Shown here piece after piece: positions 1-10,925 of a DNA stretch of 64,000 nt (position 1 is the first letter of the stretch; every line of letters begins with the position of its first letter). The DNA is taken from NCBI GenBank assembly GCA_014843695.1, contig CM026386.1, forward strand, positions 10,729,814 to 10,793,813, given 5' to 3'. This DNA comes from Archivesica marissinica. Lineage: Eukaryota > Mollusca > Bivalvia > Venerida > Vesicomyidae. Position numbers and translations under genes: made by a program. The notes beneath the pieces were generated by a model. That model did not search any database. It was not told where the DNA came from and saw only the letters and a list, made by a program, of their open reading frames with translations.

Positions 1-200
1 TCTTTCAGATGGGACTTTAAACCGAGGTCTCGTGTCGGTGCTTTACACCGTGCGCGTAAAAGACCCAGAGGAGTCTCTGGAATGGGTATCTATCTGTATC
101 ATGCACTATCCTCCAAAAATCTAAAATGACTAATCTCTTCAGGAGGCGTCGCTCATATGGGCAACCGGTAGCGATGATAAATAAACGTAAAACACACACT
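1..200 (+). mobile_element. SINE family A, 5' part cut by window edge
   Basis: Body and tail of the family seen complete at 3847-4128. It ends in the characteristic CATATGGGCAACCGGTAGC and AAACGTAAAACACACAC. The tRNA-like head is outside the window. Confidence 0.8.
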
Positions 201-745
201 TCATTGAGATGCAGTGTTTGGTACGGGTTACACTGTATTTGCTTAATGGTGATGCTGCCGGAAGTCGGATCTTAGTTTCGGTACCACTCTAATCTGTAAA
301 TGTCAAAGCACTAATTGATGTATCACTGGAAAATGTTCTTGCATTGACAGCCGACAACATAGGCCATATAGCGATTATCCAGCACAGTATTCTGTATAGG
401 TACATGCTTATTTATAAAGCAAAAATTATTTTGAATGTTCAGAAGTTTGAAAATGGGAAGTTTTTTTCACTGCATGTTCAGTTTTAAGGCAATGTAAATT
501 GTTGATTTTCACTGCAACTTTGGTGTTAAGGCACAATAGTTGTTACTGCAACTGCAAAATAGAGGAGGCAGACATTTGGGAGGTTTCACAGCAAGAAAGA
601 AACTAGGGTTACGGATTCTCTGTGAAAGTTAATCGTTTTTGTAATTATCTTCTTAATCTTCACAAAAAAATGTGCAAATGGGAAGATCAATTCATCACTT
701 CAACCGAGGAAACACAAACGAGACGGTTAATGAGAAATAGCTCAC
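201..745. other. Intron 14 remainder, no feature seen
   Basis: Unique AT-rich intron sequence between the donor of exon 14 and the SINE at the window edge. I see no exon, array or element. Confidence 0.6.
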
Positions 746-824
746 CTTCGTTAAATGAGACATCAGTTTCGGTGTAGAAGACAGCTTCTGCCTGATTGGC
801 ACGATTGTAACCATTCAAGGTGCT
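746..824 (-). CDS. CLASP: CLASP exon 14, linker before TOG4
   Basis: The acceptor is ATTTTCAG|AGCACC and the donor CGAAG|GTGAGC (phase 1). It encodes STLNGYNRANQAEAVFYTET, then DVSFNE. This aligns, more loosely, with human SISPFNKSALKEAMFDDDAD, the segment leading into the C-terminal TOG4/CLIP-interacting domain. Exons for that domain would lie to the left of the window. A 27-bp array begins about 17 bp upstream of the acceptor. Confidence 0.88.
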
Positions 825-841
825 CTGAAAATATTAATAAA

Positions 842-1005
842 TATAACCATCAATCTACAGTACATTTATATAACCATCAATCTACAGTACATTTATATAA
901 CCATCAATCTACAGTACATTTATATAACCATCAATCTACAGTACATTTATATAACCATCAATCTACAGTACATTTATATAACCATCAATCTACAGTACAT
1001 TTATA
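842..1005. repeat. 27-bp tandem array (about 6 copies) next to exon-14 acceptor
   Basis: Unit ACCATCAATCTACAG plus TACATTTATATA. In transcript sense each copy ends GATGGTTATATAAATG then TACTGTAG. It resembles the true acceptor region GATGGTTATATTTATT...TTTTCAG that follows directly. Confidence 0.9.
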
Positions 1006-1123
1006 TTGCAGATGCCCTCCAAATATCATGCACAAGCAGATACCAGGGTAGAACCATCAAGCTTCTAGGAGTCAGCTGGACAGGTTCCTCACATGAAAGA
1101 ATACTATATGCCTGGCGGGATTC

Positions 1124-1300
1124 AAAACAACAATGGCAAGGGGCAAGGTAAGTGATGGCAAGGACCGTAACCCCTCGGTTACAAGAAGAATTCTGTATAT
1201 TATATATATGTATGTATGTATGCAAAACAACAATGGCAAGGTAAGTGATGGCAAGGACCGTAACCCCTCGGTTCCAAGTAGAATTCTGTATATTATACAA
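1124..1300. repeat. Direct duplication, spacing about 93 bp
   Basis: Two copies of a block from AACAATGGCAAGGTAAGTG to AATTCTGTATATTATA. On the plus strand each copy contains CAAG|GTAAGT, a donor-like site antisense to the gene. Confidence 0.8.
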
Positions 1301-1445
1301 ATATATCTATGCATGTTACTTATCTCCTCTTTATAATGCGTGGTATTAGATTTCTATATTTCCCCCACTTCCAGTCTATCATACCACAAAAGAAATAGCA
1401 ACACACCGTTTACAGACCCTTGATATACGCATGAATGTCGCTTAC

Positions 1446-1695
1446 CTCGTCTGTGTAATGTGAGGGATTATACTGGGTTTTTCTGGTTTCTCCCGCGTCG
1501 GGGCTATCATTACGTAAATCCTGAATTCCACTGTCCTGCGATGTAAAGTCTTTACGCTTTTTAACATCGTCAAATTGATCAAGTTTACTATTAAAACTGA
1601 GATTTTGAATGTCTGCTGAAGTTTTCTTAATAGAATTATAAATGTCTTCAGGGTTCATGTTCTCTGTATCTGCTTCATCCCGTCCGTACGGTCCC
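1446..1695 (-). CDS. CLASP: CLASP exon 13, linker after TOG3 with ENMN-EDIY signature
   Basis: The acceptor is CTGTTCCAG|GGGACCG and the donor GACGAG|GTAAGC (phase 0). It encodes GPYGRDEADTENMNPEDIYN, a Ser/Lys/Asp-rich middle, and QYNPSHYTDE. Human CLASP1 has DYDTENMNSEDIYSSLRG, then a variable stretch and RDYNPYNYSD at the same places. AG|G phase joining to exon 12 gives Arg. At 250 bp it is the longest of the conserved exons. Confidence 0.96.
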
Positions 1696-1784
1696 CTGGA
1701 ACAGAAGAAATATAGATAATGCTTGTGCGCTTTGGAATCAAGTCGCACCAACAGCTGAATTTATCGCTTCCTTCGATAAGAAGT

Positions 1785-2365
1785 GGTGAGAAGGTCCACC
1801 CTCACAAAGCTACTAACTACTATAAACAGTGAGAAGGTCCACCCTCACAAAGCTACTAACTACTATAAACAGTGAGAAGGTCCACCCTACTAACTACAAT
1901 AAACAGCGAGAAGGTCCACTCTCACAAAGCTACTAACTACTATAAACAGTGAGAAGGTCCACCCTACTAACTACAATAAACAGTGAGAAGGTCCACTCTC
2001 ACAAAGCTACTAACTACTATAAACAGTGAGAAGGTCCACCCTCACAAAGCTACTAACTACTATAAACAGTGAGAAGGTCCACCCTCACAAAGCTACTAAC
2101 TACTATAAACAGTGAGAAGGTCCACCCTACTAACTACAATAAACAGCGAGAAGGTCCACTCTCACAAAGCTACTAACTACTATAAACAGTGAGAAGGTCC
2201 ACCCTACTAACTACAATAAACAGTGAGAAGGTCCACTCTCACAAAGCTACTAACTACTATAAACAGTGAGAAGGTCCACCCTCACAAAGCTACTAACTAC
2301 TATAAACAGTGAGAAGGTCCACCCTCACAAAGCTACGACTAACTACAATAAACAGAGAGAAGGTC
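1785..2365. repeat. 43/34-bp tandem array filling intron 12 (about 14 copies)
   Basis: Long unit GTGAGAAGGTCCACCCTCAC + AAAGCTACTAACTACTATAA + ACA; a shorter 34-bp variant lacks a 9-base piece. Long and short units alternate in a repeated order. The segment GTGAG...CTCAC can fold into a small hairpin. Confidence 0.95.
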
Positions 2366-2410
2366 ATTAAGCTTGTTCACTTTCCTTGTTTGTTGGTTTT
2401 GTTGCATCAT

Positions 2411-2585
2411 GACTTACCTTGACGAGGGTCTGCTACGGTTAATCAGGACTTACCTTGACGAGGGTCTGCTACGGTTAATCAGGACTTACCTTGATGAGGG
2501 TCTGCTACGGTTAATCAGGACTTACCTTGACGAGGGTCTGCTACGGTTAATCAGGACTTACCTTGACGAGGGTCTGCTACGGTTA
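2411..2585. repeat. 36-bp tandem array carrying five copies of the exon-12 donor
   Basis: Copies start at 2411, 2447, 2483, 2519 and 2555. In transcript sense each contains CGTAGCAGACCCTCGTCAAG|GT, then AAGTC. The copy touching the exon supplies the real donor at 2561/2560. The other four lie in the intron. Confidence 0.95.
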
Positions 2586-2680
2586 TGATGGGCCTGTGGT
2601 CCTGGCGTATTTCTAGGGGTCAACACATCGGGTTCATTGGCACTAATTAAATGCTGGTGTAGAATTTTGGTAGCTCCATC
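2562..2680 (-). CDS. CLASP: CLASP exon 12, end of TOG3 into linker; donor is tandemly repeated
   Basis: The acceptor is GTTTGTAG|GATGGAG and the chosen donor TCAAG|GTAAGT (phase 2). It encodes DGATKILHQHLISANEPDVL, TPRNTPGPQA and HHNRSRPSS. This aligns to human DGATKLLHNHLKNSSNTSVG and the following Ser/Arg/Pro linker. The donor and about 30 bases before it occur five times in tandem at a 36-bp period. Only the first donor keeps the frame open, because TCA-AGG is followed directly by TAA. I therefore ended the exon there. Confidence 0.95.
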
Positions 2681-2817
2681 CTACAAACATTATAAACTTG
2701 ATTAAGGTAAATGTTCAGCAACATGATGCAAAAATTGATCATTTTTAAACTTGTGGCATGCTATATTACTTCATATTCAATCCTACAATTCTCTCAGACA
2801 CAACATTATAAACATGA

Positions 2818-2960
2818 TTAACCCTTTGCATGTTAGCGGCAGATAAAATCACATTTGCGAACAGCATAGAGCCAGAATAGACAACACATAACGTGCAACA
2901 GAATGTGACGTCTGATCAGGCTCTATGCTGTTTGCTATTCGGTTAGTGGAGCTAAGGTAA
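2818..2960. mobile_element. TTAA-flanked MITE, family P3 (partial)
   Basis: Begins TTAACCCTTTGCATG and carries the family's inner palindrome ACAGCATAGAGCC ... GGCTCTATGCTGT. The right end is missing compared with copies at 9.3, 44.7 and 47.7 kb. Confidence 0.7.
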
Positions 2961-3147
2961 ATTTTCAGCAACAAGGTGCAAACATTTATCATTTTTAAAC
3001 TTGTGATTTCTACAATTCTCTCCAACAGTGGATCAGGACGTGAGCTGGAGGACGATCATTTGGGAATAAGAGACTTCCCCAATCTGCAATCTAATCATAG
3101 ATCACAGAAAACTATTTTTGCATACAGAATCAGAGGTGAAAGTGAAG

Positions 3148-3325
3148 TCATGACAGCGCAGTGGTAGCGCGTTCGCTTCAGGTGTGAAAGGCCCAGAGCT
3201 CGAGTCCCGCTGGAGCCGTTACGATTGTGCCCTTAGGCAGAATCTAAATTCCACATTGCCTCTTCTCTCTCCCTTGTGGCGATGGATTCCATCAGGAATC
3301 AGGTCTCGAGAGTGATTAATATTAT
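3148..3325 (+). mobile_element. SINE family B
   Basis: tRNA-like head with A box (GCGCAGTGGTAGCGCG) and B box (GAGCTCGAGTCCCGC). The family body follows: TGGCGATGGATTCCATCAGG and GAGAGTGATTAATATTA. Confidence 0.85.
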
Positions 3326-3426
3326 CGGCTCATCTGGATCTACACTTTTTGTATGCCAATAGAGGTCTGTGGTGTCGAAAGGGTTAAATATATGGTACTC
3401 TGTACCAAAAAATATCCAATATTCTG

Positions 3427-3710
3427 ATTTAAAACATTGTCGCGACATCATACCTTTGTACTTGCAGTCCATTATTATTAATATTGGACTGGTCTCAAAA
3501 GGCCAGAGTGTTATTTTAAATCCCACTAGTACATGTACGAAATTAACAATTTTAATTAGTAGGATCTTGTTATATAAGTGTGTGTTTTAAGTAAGATATA
3601 AGCCTCAAACCGATCCAATATGTAAAATATTGGTACTGTCTTCGGCACTACGCACATCACAGTCCAATATTTTACATATTGGATCGTTTTCGGCTTATAT
3701 CCTATACATA
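3427..3710. mobile_element. MITE family P6 with terminal inverted segment
   Basis: Contains the inverted pair ATCCAATATGTAAAATATTG ... TTTTACATATTGGAT. The same element, interrupted, lies at 29.05-29.48 kb. Ends are estimated from where the two copies stop matching. Confidence 0.65.
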
Positions 3711-3846
3711 ATGTCGCACTTCTAAGCATTCCGATTATCCAGCTAAGCTAGATCTCTCATTGGACAATAATACATTGTAGTCAATTAGGAATATTGTCTT
3801 CAGGTGTCATTAAGAGTCTGCAAAGAAAATAAACGGACAATAACAG

Positions 3847-4128
3847 ACGGATCTGTAGTCCAGTGGTAACACGCTGGACTGGTAACCCAGGCTCAATCCC
3901 CCGTCTGACCCTAATAAAATTAACAGTCATTCAGATGGGACTTTAAACTGAGGTCTCGTGTCGGTGCTTTACACCGTGCACATAAAAGAACCAGAGGAGA
4001 CTCTGGAATGGGTCTCTGTCTGTATTATTGCACTATCCTCCAAAAATCTAAAATGACTAATCTCTTCAGGAGGTGTCGCTCATATGGGCAACCGGTAGCG
4101 ATGATAAATAAACATTAAACACACACAA
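3847..4128 (+). mobile_element. SINE family A, full length
   Basis: tRNA-like head GGATCTGTAGTCCAGTGGTA with B box-like GGCTCAATCCC. The shared body (GAGGTCTCGTGTCGGTGCTT) and the A-rich/CA tail follow. It lies antisense to the gene in intron 11. Confidence 0.88.
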
Positions 4129-4225
4129 ACGGAAAATAAACCTGGGACAAAAAATAGCGTTACAACCCGCTATCTAGTGAGATTGAGTGGAACGTCATGC
4201 AGAATAAATATTGCTAACATCTTAC

Positions 4226-4312
4226 CTGGAATGTTTTAGGTAACCCAGCTAGCATCATAGACAATTCTGAGGGATTGAGGTTGAACAGAGCAAACAACAC
4301 GGACTGGGCGGA
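4226..4312 (-). CDS. CLASP: CLASP exon 11, end of TOG3; its acceptor founds a giant array
   Basis: The acceptor is TTATTACAG|TCCGCCC and the donor TTCCAG|GTAAGA; phase 0, 29 codons. It encodes SAQSVLFALFNLNPSELSMM, then LAGLPKTFQ, aligning to human AAQSVLISLFELNTPEFTML and LGALPKTFQ. The acceptor and the first six or so exon bases are the same sequence that recurs about 85 times in the adjoining intron. Array acceptors used two or more units away would bring an in-frame TAA before the exon. Confidence 0.96.
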
Positions 4313-7300
4313 CTGTAATAACAAGGGCAAATAAATATATATTACACTGCCACGCAGACTGTAATAACAAGGGCAAATAAATATATATTACACTGCCACG
4401 CAGACTGTAATAACAAGGGCAAATAAATATATATTACACTGCCACGCAGACTGTAATAACAAGGGCAAATAAATATATATTACACTGCCACGCAGACTGT
4501 AATAACAAGGGCAAATAAATATATATTACACTGCCACGCAGACTGTAATAACAAGGGCAAATAAATATATATTACACTGCCACGCAGACTGTAATAACAA
4601 GGGCAAATAAATATATATTACACTGCCACGCAGACTGTAATAACAAGGGCAAATAAATATATATTACACTGCCACGCAGACTGTAATAACAAGGGCAAAT
4701 AAATATATATTACACTGCCACGCAGACTGTAATAACAAGGGCAAATAAATATATATTACACTGCCACGCAGACTGTAATAACAAGGGCAAATAAATATAT
4801 ATTACACTGCCACGCAGACTGTAATAACAAGAAGAAATAAATATATATTACACTGCCACGCAGACTGTAATAACAAGGGCAAATAAATATATATTACACT
4901 GCCACGCGGACTGTAATAACAAGAAGAAATAAATATATATTACACTGCCACGCAGACTGTAATAACAAGAAGAAATAAATATATATTACACTGCCACGCA
5001 GACTGTAATAACAAGAAGAAATAAATATATATTACACTGCCACGCGGACTGTAATAACAAGAAGAAATAAATATATATTACACTGCCACGCAGACTGTAA
5101 TAACAAGAAATAAATATATATTACACTGCCACGCGGACTGTAATAACAAGAAGAAATAAATATATATTACACTGCCACGCGGACTGTAATAACAAGAAGA
5201 AATAAATATATATTACACTGCCACGCAGACTGTAATAACAAGAAATAAATATATATTACACTGCCACGCGGACTGTAATAACAAGAAGAAATAAATATAT
5301 ATTACACTGCCACGCGGACTGTAATAACAAGGGCAAATAAATATATATTACACTGCCACGCAGACTGTAATAACAAGAAATAAATATATATTACACTGCC
5401 ACGCAGACTGTAATAACAAGAAATAAATATATATTACACTGCCACGCGGACTGTAATAACAAGAAATAAATATATATTACACTGCCACGCGGACTGTAAT
5501 AACAAGAAATAAATATATATTACACTGCCACGCGGACTGTAATAACAAGAAATAAATATATATTACACTGCCGGGCGGACTGTAATAACAAGAAATAAAT
5601 ATATATTACACTGCCACGCAGACTGTAATAACAAGAAATAAATATATATTACACTGCCACGCAGACTGTAATAACAAGGGCAAATAAATATATATTACAC
5701 TGCCAAGCGGACTGTAATAACAAGGGCAAATAAATATATATTACACTGCCACGCGGACTGTAATAACAAGAAATAAATATATATTACACTGCCACGCGGA
5801 CTGTAATAACAAGAAATAAATATATATTACACTGCCGCGCGGACTGTAATAACAAGAAATAAATATATATTACACTGCCACGCAGACTGTAATAACAAGA
5901 AATAAATATATATTACACTGCCACGCGGACTGTAATAACAAGAAATAAATATATATTACACTGCCACGCGGACTGTAATAACAAGAAATAAATATATATT
6001 ACACTGCCACGCAGACTGTAATAACAAGAAATAAATATATATTACACTGCCACGCGGACTGTAATAACAAGAAGAAATAAATATATATTACACTGCCACG
6101 CGGACTGTAATAACAAGAAGAAATAAATATATATTACACTGCCACGCAGACTGTAATAACAAGAAATAAATATATATTACACTGCCACGCGGACTGTAAT
6201 AACAAGAAGAAATAAATATATATTACACTGCCACGCGGACTGTAATAACAAGGGCAAATAAATATATATTACACTGCCACGCAGACTGTAATAACAAGAA
6301 ATAAATATATATTACACTGCCACGCAGACTGTAATAACAAGAAATAAATATATATTACACTGCCACGCGGACTGTAATAACAAGAAATAAATATATATTA
6401 CACTGCCACGCGGACTGTAATAACAAGAAATAAATATATATTACACTGCCACGCGGACTGTAATAACAAGAAATAAATATATATTACACTGCCGGGCGGA
6501 CTGTAATAACAAGAAATAAATATATATTACACTGCCACGCAGACTGTAATAACAAGAAATAAATATATATTACACTGCCACGCAGACTGTAATAACAAGG
6601 GCAAATAAATATATATTACACTGCCAAGCGGACTGTAATAACAAGGGCAAATAAATATATATTACACTGCCACGCGGACTGTAATAACAAGAAATAAATA
6701 TATATTACACTGCCACGCGGACTGTAATAACAAGAAATAAATATATATTACACTGCCGGGCGGACTGTAATAACAAGAAATAAATATATATTACACTGCC
6801 ACGCAGACTGTAATAACAAGAAATAAATATATATTACACTGCCACGCAGACTGTAATAACAAGGGCAAATAAATATATATTACACTGCCAAGCGGACTGT
6901 AATAACAAGGGCAAATAAATATATATTACACTGCCACGCGGACTGTAATAACAAGAAATAAATATATATTACACTGCCACGCGGACTGTAATAACAAGAA
7001 ATAAATATATATTACACTGCCACGCGGACTGTAATAACAAGAAATAAATATATATTACACTGCCACGCGGACTGTAATAACAAGAAATAAATATATATTA
7101 CACTGCCACGCGGACTGTAATAACAAGAAATAAATATATATTACACTGCCGGGCGGACTGTAATAACAAGAAATAAATATATATTACACTGCCACGCAGA
7201 CTGTAATAACAAGAAATAAATATATATTACACTGCCACGCAGACTGTAATAACAAGGGCAAATAAATATATATTACACTGCCAAGCGGACTGTAATAACA

Positions 7301-8118
7301 AGGGCAAATAAATATATATTACACTGCCACGCGGACTGTAATAACAAGAAATAAATATATATTACACTGCCACGCGGACTGTAATAACAAGAAATAAATA
7401 TATATTACACTGCCACGCGGACTGTAATAACAAGGGCAAATAAATATATATTACACTGCCACGCGGACTGTAATAACAAGAAATAAATATATATTACACT
7501 GCCACGCGGACTGTAATAACAAGAAATAAATATATATTACACTGCCGGGCGGACTGTAATAACAAGAAATAAATATATATTACACTGCCATGCAGACTGT
7601 AATAACAAGGGCAAATAAATATATATTACACTGCCATGCAGACTGTAATAACAAGGGCAAATAAATATATATTACACTGCCACGCGGACTGTAATAACAA
7701 GAAATAAATATATATTACACTGCCAAGCGGACTGTAATAACAAGAAATAAATATATATTACACTGCCACGCGGACTGTAATAACAAGGGCAAATAAATAT
7801 ATATTACCCTGCCACGCGGATTGTAATAACAAGAAATAAATATATATTACACTGCCACGCAGACTGTAATAACAAGAAATAAATATATATTACACTGCCG
7901 GGCGGACTGTAATAACAAGAAATAAATATATATTACACTGCCACGCGGACTGTAATAACAAGAAATAAATATATATTACACTGCCACGCGGACTGTAATA
8001 ACAAGAAATAAATATATATTACACTGCCACGCAGACTGTAATAACAAGAAATAAATATATATTACACTGCCACGCGGACTGTAATAACAAGAAGAAATAA
8101 ATATATATTACACTGCCA
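4311..8118. repeat. 43/46-bp satellite, about 85 copies of the exon-11 3' splice site
   Basis: Unit GACTGTAATAACAAG + AAATAAATATATATTACACT + GCCACGCG; variants insert GGC or GAA after AACAAG (46 bp). In transcript sense every copy reads TTTCTTGTTATTACAG|TCCG, the exon-11 acceptor with its first bases. The array abuts the exon with no spacer. Some units read TCCGCCCGGC, even closer to the exon start TCCGCCCAG. Internal order repeats indicate block duplications. Confidence 0.97.
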
Positions 8119-8389
8119 CTTTGGTCACTATTGTAGCAGTTTCAATCCGGTGCACAGGAGGAGTTCCAATATTGATGTTTGTATTTAAATAAGGTACCGA
8201 ACGACTTGCATGTGTAATTGCACCATTAAAAGTTGTTTGAAGCCATGTTTCTAAAACAACACCTTGTACAAAGTGTCAAGATGCCCGAGGACGCGCGAGA
8301 TTGGGAACAGCTAGGTGGCCAGGTATTCGCGCTTAAACAAACATAAAAGGAGGTACGAGTCAGTGGACTTTATGGATTGAAATACAGTC

Positions 8390-8565
8390 AACTATATGTC
8401 AAATTCAGTCGGACCGAACAACATACTTCGACATAACCGAAGCTTGAAATAACGAAATTCGATATAAACGGAGCCAGTTATATGTAACATGATAGTGTCT
8501 GAAATGGGACTTTGATTCGACTTCGAGATAACCGGAGAATTCGACTTAATAGATGTAGAATGTAA
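8390..8565. mobile_element. MITE-like element P8
   Basis: Shares ATTCAGTCGGACCGAACAA, GATATAAACG and AGCCAGTTATATGTAA with 12.47-12.68 kb. Its ends are not clear by eye. Confidence 0.55.
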
Positions 8566-8577
8566 CTTGAAATTTTT

Positions 8578-8670
8578 TTTTTTTTGTATTCGAATACCGA
8601 AATATGATTCGAATACCGAAATAGGATTCGAATACCGAAATAGGATTCGAATATTCGGTCAGATATTCGG
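8578..8670. repeat. Short imperfect repeat of GATTCGAATACCGAAATA
   Basis: Three to four copies of an 18-19 bp unit after a T-rich tract, ending in ATTCGAATATTCGGTC. The sequence resembles the inside of the P9 element at 13.3 kb. Confidence 0.6.
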
Positions 8671-8711
8671 TCCAATCCCCATATAAATATATCACAATAG
8701 CAGCTACATAC

Positions 8712-8855
8712 CTTTCTTACTTCCACGCTCTTTGGTTCGTTTGTCCACGTTATAATACGCGAGATAACAAGCCTAGTATCCCCGGAGTTGGCGAAGTCGG
8801 CAGGATCCATGCACGTAACCAACGTGTTCAAGTAATTCAACATTGCCAGCTTTAC
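8712..8855 (-). CDS. CLASP: CLASP exon 10, TOG3
   Basis: The acceptor is GATTGCAG|GTAAAGC and the donor AGAAAG|GTATGT; phase 0 at both ends, 48 codons. It encodes VKLAMLNYLNTLVTCMDPAD, FANSGDTRLVISRIITWTNE and PKSVEVRK. The human counterpart is VKVAILKYIETLAKQMDPGD followed by SETRLAVSRVITWTTEPKSSDVRK in shorter blocks. This is clear TOG3 HEAT sequence. Confidence 0.97.
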
Positions 8856-8954
8856 CTGCAATCACGACATAGAAACATTCTTTACGAATACTTAAATGAG
8901 TCATTGTTTTCAGAAATTGTTGTTTGTTTACAGTTCAGATATCTACTATGGCCC

Positions 8955-9096
8955 AACGATAACGTGTTATTTACAAGCATTACTATAAATAGGTTTGGAA
9001 TATGCCAAATCAATACGTAAGGTGTAACGATAACGTGTTATTTACAAGCATTACTATAAATAGGTTTGGAATAAGCCAAATCAATACATAGGGTGT
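8955..9096. repeat. 71-bp direct duplication
   Basis: Two copies of AACGATAACGTGTTATTTAC ... AGGTTTGGAATA followed by CCAAATCAATAC. Confidence 0.8.
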
Positions 9097-9297
9097 AATA
9101 AATAATCCTGTGTGCCAAGTAATGCATACATAAATGATAATAAACTTCTTTTTACCCGTTATAATAATATTAGCTCGTGCTATCTTTTTCGCGGGAATCA
9201 CGTTATCGTTGGGGTATAGTATATTGTTCCCTCTCTATCCTGCTCTCACTGGCGTATCGATGACATTTTCTGAATCATTTTCTATCATTAACCCTTA

Positions 9298-9494
9298 CTG
9301 TGCTGGAGACGAGTATATTCGTTTAGCAAAGATCAGATGGCACAGAACGTGCTGTCTGATCAGGCTCTATGTTGCTTGCTACTCGGATAGTGGAGTTAAA
9401 ACACTTGGCTGAATAGCACATATAACGCCGCGGCTGATCTGGATCTATGTTGTTTGCAAATGTGATTTTATTTATTCAGCAGGCAAAGCGTTAA
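9298..9494. mobile_element. TTAA MITE family P3
   Basis: TTAACCCTTACTGTGC at the left and AGGCAAAGCGTTAA at the right. Inner palindromic CTGATCAGGCTCTATG-type sequence is shared with the 44.7 and 47.7 kb copies. Confidence 0.75.
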
Positions 9495-9581
9495 GTGAGT
9501 GCAACAATCTATTCTATTGAATGATGTAATATGCTGGAAAATGTGCATAGCAAAGGGAGGAAACCTGGATACAGCAAAACT

Positions 9582-9596
9582 GGGGGGGGGGGGGGC
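9582..9596 (+). repeat. Poly-G tract
   Basis: Uninterrupted run of about 14-15 G on the plus strand; it could form a G-quadruplex. Confidence 0.8.
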
Positions 9597-9634
9597 AAAG
9601 AAAATAACGAAATATGTTATTTATAAAATGCACT

Positions 9635-9879
9635 TTAACCCTTTCAGCACTACAGGCTTCTAAATAGACTTACAAAAAGTGTAGATCCAGATGAGCCGGC
9701 TCGTGACGAGCCGTCTCATCAGGATCTGCACTTTTTGCCAGTAATAATTATTACTATTTTTAGATAAAATTACCTATTTTGATAAATGAACTGGTCCAAA
9801 GGTAATTTTCTTAATAATTTATTGGTCTAAAAATATCATGCACCAGTCCATGTCAGTTACTTGGGGTTGAATGGGTTAA
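9635..9879. mobile_element. TTAA MITE family P1
   Basis: TTAACCCTTTCAGCACTACA ... GGGGTTGAATGGGTTAA, with central palindrome GAGCCGGCTCGTGACGAGCC. Full-length relatives lie at 32.0, 35.7, 42.4 and 48.1 kb. Confidence 0.85.
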
Positions 9880-10439
9880 GAAGAATACTCTAAATTCTGG
9901 CTATAAAAGTGCAAGCTAGCGCTGTGGCAGTGTACAAAATCACGACTACTGTAATCACTAGGTGGTATAACTGCTATTAATAGATGTGAAGGGTTCTCGC
10001 TGGTGGTCACCAACGGCACTAATGACGACAAAAACCAAAACACTGGTGCAAAATTTTGTGAATTGGCAAAAATATTTTGTTGGGTTTTTACGTGACTGAT
10101 GATGCACTATTTAGCAAACGGCAATGTCATTGGGGAAATGTCCTCGTAAAGTACCTCATGGTTTGTTATCCATCACTACCAATAATTGCGAATAACAATC
10201 CAACTATTATATCTGTCGTACCGACTATAAGTATTTATTATATGTACATAAACTGCTTAATTTCATTACAATTATATCGGTCATCTATCCAACATTAACA
10301 ACATTTACTACCAAATAATATAATGTGCATGCATAATGTGGTCACGCTGGGCGACGAGCAACATGATGGACAAGTAAGTGCAGAATGAACGACTGATACA
10401 ATAATGACAACAATGATAACATGTGAACTGTTTGCGGTG
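9880..10439. other. Intron 9 stretch without recognised feature
   Basis: AT-rich unique DNA with short open frames only. Nothing is conserved by eye. Confidence 0.5.
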
Positions 10440-10668
10440 AAAAAACCAGTGAAATACGTCACAATTGTAATGTAATTCCATGACCGTGAAATACGTCATA
10501 ATTCTAATGTAATTCCATGACCGTGAAATACATCACAATTCTAATGTAATTCCATGACAGTGAAATACGTCACAATTCTAATGTAATTCCATGACAGTGA
10601 AATACGTCACAATTCTAATGTAATTCCATAACAGTGAAATACGTCACAATTCTAATGTAATTCCATGA
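10440..10668. repeat. 37-bp tandem array (about 6 copies)
   Basis: Unit GACAGTGAAATACGTCACAA + TTCTAATGTAATTCCAT. The ACGTCA element recurs in most copies. Confidence 0.92.
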
Positions 10669-10925
10669 CGTAGTTATCAGTTACAAATACAAGGTCTACG
10701 ATACAACAAGGTCTACGATACAATCAGGTCAATAATTAAACCAAGTCTCCATTACAACCAGGTCTAAACTACAACCAGGTCTACGATGACAAGCACCTGT
10801 CATATTAATATTTATCTCTGATATAACAGAGTTTATAGCTCAAATAAGAACATGAAATCGCCGGTCTAAAATTACTTTATATTTCAATCACTTTCTTTGT
10901 TTGGGGTTTAAAGCCGCACCAACAG

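Noticed and set aside
3847..3925. Functional tRNA gene
   Set aside because: A and B box-like sequences are present, but the stem pairing is poor and the SINE body follows directly; the same holds for heads at 12.03, 14.67, 21.69 and 50.3 kb.
4311..8118. CRISPR-like array
   Set aside because: Units are contiguous and nearly identical with no unique spacers, and the DNA is eukaryotic.
9134..9412. Plus-strand ORF with hydrophobic N-terminus
   Set aside because: Its second half is MITE P3 sequence; no conservation or splice sites.
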